Positions 58,601-64,000 of a DNA stretch of 64,000 nucleotides are shown in pieces (position 1 is the stretch's first letter; every line of letters begins with the position of its first letter). This stretch comes from Pelecanus crispus (lineage: Eukaryota; Chordata; Aves; Pelecaniformes; Pelecanidae). The notes below the pieces were generated by a model, which searched no databases, was not told where the DNA came from, and saw nothing but the letters and a program-made list of their open reading frames with translations. Position numbers and translations under genes: made by a program. The DNA lies in assembly GCF_030463565.1 (NCBI RefSeq), contig NC_134653.1, positions 33,603,150 through 33,667,149 on the forward strand, in the 5' to 3' direction.

Positions 58601-59600
58601 GGCTATTTCCTCTCAGAGAGGTTCATTGTGGCCAAAATGCAAGAGAAACCAGGTGCCACAATTCACTCCATCCCTTCCCAGCACCTCTTGGCTTGACTTT
58701 GGGCCCTGCAGTCCCACACTGTGGCCTCACGCAGGCAGCATACACAAAAAGCTTGGTCCCCTATAGCTGCCAGGGAGAAAAACACTTCCCCACCAAACTT
58801 CATGATGCCACCCCTATACCTGCAACAGCATCAGCCACACGTTGCTTTTTTTGTGCGCTTTGTTTTGAGTTTTTTAAGCAGTAAGAGCCACAGCTCTGCC
58901 CCAGGAGACGCACCTGCCCACAACCTCTGCAACAGCAGCCTTACTCACCACCCTGCATCGCCAGAGGATTTTATCACTGCTGTAAGAGTCTTGCGTGTGT
59001 GGGACCAAAGCCACAGCTTGCATGCGCTCAGAAGCAAATCCGAATGCAACAAGGAGAAGCAGAGTGAAGACTTGCTGGGGCTCAAACCACAGCTTCCTCT
59101 GCCTGCCAGGGTTTTAACCCAGCACAACCAGTGATGGGCACCTGGGAGTACTGGGGCACAGGTGGAAGGGATAACACAGAGCCTGCTCCTGGTGCAGGAG
59201 GGTCTGAGCCCCCTCCCTGGCCCTGCAGCCTCAGAGGACAGCTGGGCTGCCTGTGCTTCAGGGAAGGTGGGATAGGGCTGGAGAAAGGGAACAGGGACAG
59301 CTCCTGTGCTGCATTTATACAAGCACCCTACCCCTGGTGCAAACGGGGAGGGCTGTGCTATCCCCGCTCTTTCTTCCAGAGGAGCTGGTGGAGGCTCTGT
59401 CACACAGTGAGGGAGAATCAAGCGGACACCAAGCCCTGAAATTCCCCCCCATATCCTCTGATTGCCCCCACCTGTGCTGCTGCCCAGACCGAAAGCCAAC
59501 TGCTCACAGCTGGAGATGCTCTCGGTGAGGAAGGGCTTTGTGGATGGACAAGACCCGTTCATCTCCCACAGCCGCGCCAGGCTGGGTGAAAGGAAGCTCT
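55671..59600. other. GC-moderate unique DNA, no gene recognised
   Basis: The longest frames are 233 codons (plus, 58065-58766) and 226 codons (minus, 58945-59625). None is recognisable and both strands are open over much of the region. No CR1 or simple repeat is seen beyond short A-runs. Confidence 0.55.
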
Positions 59601-59935
59601 CAAAGCTCTGCGCAGTAAAATGCATTTGTTGTGATAATTACCGAGCTTGTGGAGGCCAATTAAAATCCTCGGGAGAATGTAAAAGGCTTTAACCCGACTT
59701 GGAGCAGGCGAGGAGGTGCTGTGCTGGCCCCTCGGCAGGGAGGGAGTGCATTGCAGCAGGGGTGCTGGCTGCGCCCCGTCGGTGTTTGGGCTATAACAGC
59801 CCTGAACACTGCGTACCAAGGGAATTGGCAAGGGAGAATGAGTCAGGGCCAGGAAAAGACTTGGGGGTTATGAGAAGCATTTTAAAATGGATTGGAAGCT
59901 TCACAAGCAGTCAGCAAGGTGACTGAAAGCGCAGG
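59601..59935. other. Left flank of CpG island
   Basis: AT-richer 59610-59690 (GATAATTACCGAGC, CCAATTAAAATCC), then GC-moderate. No gene. An AP-1 type TGAGTCA lies at 59839-59845. Confidence 0.4.
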
Positions 59936-60660
59936 AGGAATATAATCGGAGCGCTCCGAGCCGATGGATAACCGTATTGCGGTGCGGCCGACCAGCTGCG
60001 GCCGCGGCCTGTACGCGGGGAGGGGGGGACGAGCACCCGGGAGCTCTGCCGATCCACCCGGCCTGGCAGCGGGGTAAACCAGGCGGGCAGGGGCTGCTGA
60101 GGGTGGAAAATGGCTGAAGAGCCTGCTGGGGTTTCGGCCTCCCCCCAAGCTGCCAGCAGGCCGGCACCTGGGGCTCTCCGCCCCCACCTCAGCTTCCCCA
60201 CCTTCACGGGGTGGGGTCGGCGAGGTTTGCAAAGCGCCCTGAGGTTCATGCATGGATTGTACGTGTGCACGGGCCTCTCCTCCACGGGCGAGGGGCCCTC
60301 CCGGCCTGGCGAGGCCCCCGCTCTAAGGAGGGGCACGGCCGCGCTACGTGGGAGCCGCCGGCCCTTACTCCGCGTCCCGCCGCCCCGGGTTTGGCGGCTT
60401 CAGGAGGCACCGGGGCAGGGGCCGATGGGGGTAGCGCCCACCCCTCCCTCCCCGGGGCCTCCCGCCCCGCCGGGGCCCTCCCTCGGCCCGGCCTTCGGGC
60501 CCCCGGCCCCGGCCCCGCTCCCCCCCTCGGCCCGGCCCGGCCGCGTCCCCACGGCGCCCCCTGGCGGCCGCGCCGCAGCACCGCAGCGGCCCGATCCCGC
60601 CGAGCCCCCCCCAAATCCCGCGCGTGCCCCCACCACCACCCAGGGCACCCAAGCACCCCC
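59936..60660. promoter_or_regulatory. CpG island, promoter or boundary candidate
   Basis: I count about 75 CpGs in 720 bp, densest at 60300-60610, with very high GC. A GC box in the minus orientation (GGCGGGGCGGGA) lies at about 60460-60472. It holds a CTCF-like core and abuts a C22 run. Open frames of 136-205 codons across it are Ala/Pro/Gly/Arg-rich with no domain, as expected for GC-rich DNA. It could be the promoter of a gene or lncRNA on either strand, or a CTCF-bound boundary. Direction is not determined by the sequence. Confidence 0.7.
60554..60568 (-). promoter_or_regulatory. CTCF core motif
   Basis: The minus strand reads GCCGCCAGGGGGCGC, a near-perfect match to the vertebrate CTCF core (CC-x-C-CAG-GGGGCGC). 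It lies inside the CpG island. The orientation would matter for loop extrusion, but occupancy cannot be judged from sequence. Confidence 0.6.
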
Positions 60661-60677
60661 CCCCCCCCCCCCCCCCC
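60656..60677 (+). repeat. C22 homopolymer at the CpG-island edge
   Basis: Twenty-two consecutive C mark the abrupt right edge of the island. The minus strand is a G22 run, prone to G-quadruplex formation and to sequencing or assembly error. Confidence 0.95.
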
Positions 60678-62480
60678 AAGACAAAGACCTACTGCAACAT
60701 GCGGATCTGTATTAAAAATAAGAGCTCTTGCAACATATTTTTCTGCAAAGACAAAAAGAAAAAAAAAGCTTGCACTAGGACCAGTATCCCAGTATTTTCT
60801 TTGTTTTCACCTGTACAACAGCAATTAGCACCAGTACATCATTAAAGCCTCAAGCAGGTGAGCCCAAGGGTAGTTATCTTTGCTCTACCGTTAGCTTTGC
60901 CGAATGCCGCTGGGTCTTATCTGGGTGAGGTGACATGCTGAGCGTCCTATAGCGCCTTGCCCAAGACAGTGCCTCTGCCCCGTTCCCGTTTCGCCACTTG
61001 CTGAGGCTGTAGGTTGCGAGCCACGGTTTGCAGGTGGATAATTTTGGATTCAAGGCCAGTGGGAAATTACAGCTGTAGTTTAAGAATCACCCTCAGTGAG
61101 GACTAATGCCGCAGAAATAATCCAGTAATACTGGCCACAAGAAAGGACTTGGTAGTCCCATCCTGCATGCGAGACATGCTTTGGGCATCTAGGCAAGTTC
61201 AGCCTATGGACCAAGTTCTGGGTAGCTGCTACCCACGCCCTTGATGACCTGGGCTATATCCCAACTGTTTTCATGATAGGACAGCCTAAGCCCAGCTGCA
61301 GGACTGGGGACGTGACCAGTCAGGAACGCACCAGCATAGGAACCGCTGGTGCAGTTTTAGCTCGTCCTGCCTAGTAAGAGGGACGAGGTGTAAGACGAAA
61401 AGTATTGCTTACCCCGCTAGAAGGTCACAGGGCTGTCCTAGACAATTGCAATGGTTTCCAGTTCATGGCAGTATCCATGCCATATGCAGTGCAACAAGTC
61501 CTCTGATCCAAGAGAGAGCAGAGAGCCTCCACACTGTGTTTCGTGCTTGCCAGAGGCACCAGCACAGGCCCTTTTGGCTTTCCTAAGGGCTTCCCTGGTT
61601 CCCAGTTAGAAGCAGGGAAGGCAGGTGTTGTAGACAACTGCTGATCTGTAGTTAGCCAAGAATATCCCTGGGCTTTGGTCTTCCTTCCCACTAAAGGGTG
61701 ACCTCAGCCCACCCACCCCCCCAGTTAACATCCAGCCCCAGATCCCCCCAAACCTCATTTCAGAAATCTGCAATAGTTTCATCAAATCTTACTAAGGCCA
61801 CCGTTACTTTCATGATTGCACATAGCTTCCTCCATCTCAAAAGCACGAGTATCTTCATTAATGCTCAAGGAGAGGGTCAAGCTTCTGCCTGCTCCCTTCC
61901 CATGTGCAGGCAGCATGGGCAGAGCGACGCGATGGACTCCAGCACCGACGGTGCACAGCCAGGAGAGCTGACCCCGGACAGCTGAGCAGGCAGCAGGGAC
62001 AACTGTCTGTCAGGAGCTGAGTGACAGGCCAGATGTACCACTGAGTTTTTTGGCAAGGCTCATCTCACACAGTCACCTAAAGCAAGGAGAGGCTAAGTAA
62101 AAGGGCTCTGGACTAGAATCGCTGGAGCGCAAGGTCATGGCACAGAATTGGGGCTTTAAAAGTCACCACTGTACTCTCCAACACAGGCAAAGGCAGGAGC
62201 AACACGGGCCAGGCTCCAGGCACCCTGGGAAGCCTTTAGGAGAGACATCACCGAAGTGACAGCAGCCAGAATTGATTTGTGGTGTAGTCCAGTCACATCA
62301 AGTGGCAATAAAACCATAAGTGGCTTCAGGATAGCAAGCCCCATTTGCCCGAGATGAATGGTGGCTTTTAAAAAGATCACTAAATCCCATCAGTGCTACC
62401 TATACAAACCTCATTTATTTTAAAGGCTCCTATTAAAGTGCCTTTTATTCCTAGCAACAGGCAGTTTTAAATTGCAAAAT
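60678..62480. other. Unique DNA right of the CpG island, possible noncoding transcript
   Basis: No coding gene is recognised. A strong donor-like site CAG|GTGAGC falls at 60857/60858 on the plus strand. A pyrimidine-rich acceptor-like site ending at AG 61723-61724 lies further right. A transcript starting in the island and spliced here is possible but untested. Minus frames of 88 codons (61425-61691) and 74 codons (62156-62380) have no known homologue that I recognise. Confidence 0.4.
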
Positions 62481-63086
62481 GGCTTCTCTGATCAGCCAGC
62501 AACCATCTTCATTCCCACTGGCCCACTGGGAGAGAGCGGCTGTGGCAAACACTGGCCCCTTGGGGACAAGGATTTTTGAACACTGCGTTTCGGATGTCTG
62601 GATGAGGTCTCCTGTGCCCCAGCGTGGGAGTGCTGGTGCAGCAGTACTGTCCCGTGGCTTTGCCGTGGTGTGCAGGGTCTCCGCTGAGTTGCCCAGGACG
62701 ACTTCACTGTCTGGAGACCTCTGGGGATCCAAAGCAGGTCTTCCCCCCAGCAGGGATGTGTCCCAGCGGGAAGCGTGCCGGGGCCAGCAGCTCAGGCTTC
62801 GGCATCGTCCTGGCTCAGCGTGCCAGCGTCGTGTAGGAGCGGTGTCGTCTCGGAGGAGGGGGGTGGTTTTCTCTGCATGGTGGGATGGCGCGGGCTCTTC
62901 TCGGCGGCAGTTCTCTGAAGAGGAGAGGACAGCGGTTACAGCCACGCACTCGGCCGTGGCACTGTGGTCAGATCTTACAGTGCAGGTGTCACCACATCCC
63001 CACTCGGGACACATGTGCCCCAAACCTCTTGGACTTTCACGTGGCCAAGAACCCTTTTCTGAAGGCTTCCTAAATTGAGGATTTTT
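62481..63086. other. 600-bp segment open on both strands, upstream of CR1 ORF1
   Basis: The plus strand is open for 199 codons (62479-63078) and the minus for 190 codons (62451-63023). Neither is recognisable. Its position just 5' of CR1 ORF1 leaves room for the CR1 5' UTR, but I cannot locate the element's 5' boundary. Confidence 0.3.
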
Positions 63087-63106
63087 GCATCTCCTCCCCT
63101 AACAAA

Positions 63107-63768
63107 ATGAAGTTATTTCCATTCCTGCCCACTGACACTTGTAACATCCCCAACGCCCGGCCTAAAGAGCTGTGTCACCAAGTGGAGGAGCTACAGGACA
63201 AAGTCAGCATGTTGCACAGCATCAGAGAAGATGAAAGGGAGATGGACAGGGTCTTCTCAGGGACACAACAGCTTGAAGACCCCCCGGCCCCAGCTGCAGT
63301 AGAGACACAGACAGCACCCGTCCCTAGTATAATGGCAAGTGCAACCTCTGGGGAAGGTGAAGGATGGAAGCTGGTGCCTTCTGGCACCAAGAGGAAGGCT
63401 CCTGCTCCACCTAAAGGCTTACAACTACAAAATAGGTTCACCACCCTCAAAGTTGACAGGAGCCAGATATGCTTTCAAGCAGATCACGTGGGCCCCCTGA
63501 CCCTAAATCATGCAACACCCCCAGGAGCAAGCAGCAAGTGACAGTAGTGGGTCAATCCCTGCTGGCTGGGGACAGAGGCACCCATCTGCCCACCTGACCA
63601 GTCATCTAGAGACATTTTCTGCTTGCTAGGGGCCTGGATCCAGGGTGTTGTGGAGGGACTGCAAGGCTTATCCAACCCTTTGACTATTACCCTCTGCTTC
63701 TTCTGTGTGGGCACCAATGATACCACCAGGGCCACCTGGGAAGTATCAAAAGTGACTACAGAGCTTAG
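63107..63768 (+). pseudogene. CR1 ORF1 remnant (coiled coil plus broken esterase)
   Basis: The intact part is 144 codons (63107-63541) from an ATG preceded by AACAAA. Residues about 20-50 (RPKELCHQVEELQDKVSML and on) form a short coiled coil. A basic Pro-rich stretch follows. Beyond the stop, reading frames must shift three times to follow the expected esterase-like domain. These are VGQSLL at 63547-63564 (the block I position, normally GDS), a PDQSSR-type stretch, [13 protein letters not shown] at about 63668-63703, and the block III GTNDT at 63710-63724. CR1 ORF1 proteins are known to carry an SGNH-type esterase domain, thought to act in the ribonucleoprotein. Here the catalytic-block Asp is replaced by Gln and the frame is broken, so no active product is expected. 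Confidence 0.8.
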
Positions 63769-63770
63769 GT

Positions 63771-64000
63771 GGGGGGAGACAGTCAGGGCAAAAAAGCTGG
63801 TTGATATTCAAGGATCACCTCCTCCGAGCTCAAGAGTGGTCCATCCCATCAAGCATCCCAAGTCAGGCAAAAATTCCAGCAGGCCTACACGGATGAACGT
63901 GGAGCTCCTGGGCAAACTCAGATGCAAAAAGGAAGCATACAGAAGGTGGAAGCAGGGACAGGTAACCTGGCAGGAATACAGAGGCACTCTCCCAGCATGC
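63771..64000 (+). pseudogene. CR1 ORF2 remnant (endonuclease-RT linker)
   Basis: The piece [18 protein letters not shown] begins at codon 63795. After one frameshift near 63840 it continues with [19 protein letters not shown] and [11 protein letters not shown] to the window edge. This is the conserved linker just before the reverse-transcriptase domain of bird CR1 pol (established family knowledge). The endonuclease that should precede it is absent. The RT domain, if present, lies beyond base 64000. Confidence 0.85.

Larger units (their letters stand above)
63087..64000 (+). mobile_element. CR1 LINE with internal ORF1-ORF2 deletion, continues past window
   Basis: An ORF1-like reading (63107 to about 63768) is joined to the linker between endonuclease and reverse transcriptase of ORF2 (about 63771 onward), in the same orientation. 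The C-terminal part of ORF1 and the whole endonuclease domain are missing. Several frameshifts show that the copy is dead. Unlike the other three CR1 copies, which are 3' stubs, this one retains the start of ORF1. The 5' limit is uncertain and the 3' part lies outside the window. Confidence 0.85.

Noticed and set aside
58065-58766. 233-codon plus frame
   Set aside because: Overlaps other plus and minus frames, with no recognisable motif or homologue.
60743-60770. Minus-strand polypyrimidine tract plus CAG resembling a splice acceptor
   Set aside because: It would splice into a non-coding poly-G stretch and the CpG island; the A-rich plus strand explains the pattern by composition.
60110-60828. 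Frames of 201 and 205 codons in the CpG island
   Set aside because: Extreme Pro/Ala/Gly/Arg bias, all frames open, one ending in the poly-C run; no recognisable domain.
62156-62380. 74-codon minus frame with membrane-like hydrophobic stretch
   Set aside because: Short, no recognised homologue, no splice context; hydrophobicity alone is not evidence of a gene.
1-64000. tRNA, rRNA, microRNA and CRISPR features
   Set aside because: I found no convincing tRNA B-box, no known microRNA sequence and no spaced-repeat array; hairpins seen are short and unspecific.
1-64000. Enrichment of AP-1 (TGAGTCA) sites
   Set aside because: About eight sites on 64 kb is what base composition alone predicts for a 7-mer counted on both strands.

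Overview
The window is vertebrate, most probably avian, nuclear DNA. The clearest evidence is four CR1 LINE fragments, three of them 3' ends with the CR1 GATGATC...CTTCCAAC...ATTCTATG signature. Interspersed repeats are sparse, CpG-dense patches are common in otherwise non-genic sequence, and GC-rich minisatellites are present, as is usual for bird chromosomes. I find no host protein-coding gene, no tRNA or rRNA and no recognisable exon. The open frames that exist are short, overlap on both strands, or come from tandem repeats or CR1.

Layout. From 1 to about 42.4 kb, GC-rich unremarkable DNA alternates with 100-700 bp AT-rich islands dense in homeodomain-type TAATTA cores and short duplicated or palindromic motifs. 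These look like candidate conserved noncoding (enhancer-like) elements. The strongest are 13.4-14.1, 15.9-16.4, 19.1-19.3, 19.7-20.1, 25.6-26.1, 32.9-33.3, 40.7-41.3 and 41.7-42.35 kb. Two minisatellites interrupt this part. One is a CATCCC-type hexamer array at 2.4-3.0 kb with a nested 29-bp period. The other is an array of 16 perfectly spaced 28-bp units at 10.0-10.46 kb with a 56-bp higher-order period. CR1 3' ends lie at 11.6, 25.2 and 31.0 kb. From 42.4 to 59.9 kb such islands are fewer and the sequence is mostly featureless, with long A or T homopolymers.

At 59.94-60.66 kb there is a real CpG island. It contains a near-consensus CTCF core on the minus strand and ends in a run of 22 C. 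It is the only good promoter or boundary candidate in the window. A strong splice-donor-like site lies 200 bp to its right. The last 0.9 kb is a decayed CR1 retrotransposon in which ORF1 (coiled coil plus damaged esterase) is joined directly to the endonuclease-RT linker of ORF2 by an internal deletion; it runs off the window.

Taken together, this reads as an intergenic or intronic gene-desert segment that may serve as a regulatory domain for a developmental gene outside the window. That is inference from composition and motifs. I had no alignment, and the AT-island calls need cross-species comparison. I did not find an undescribed coding system.
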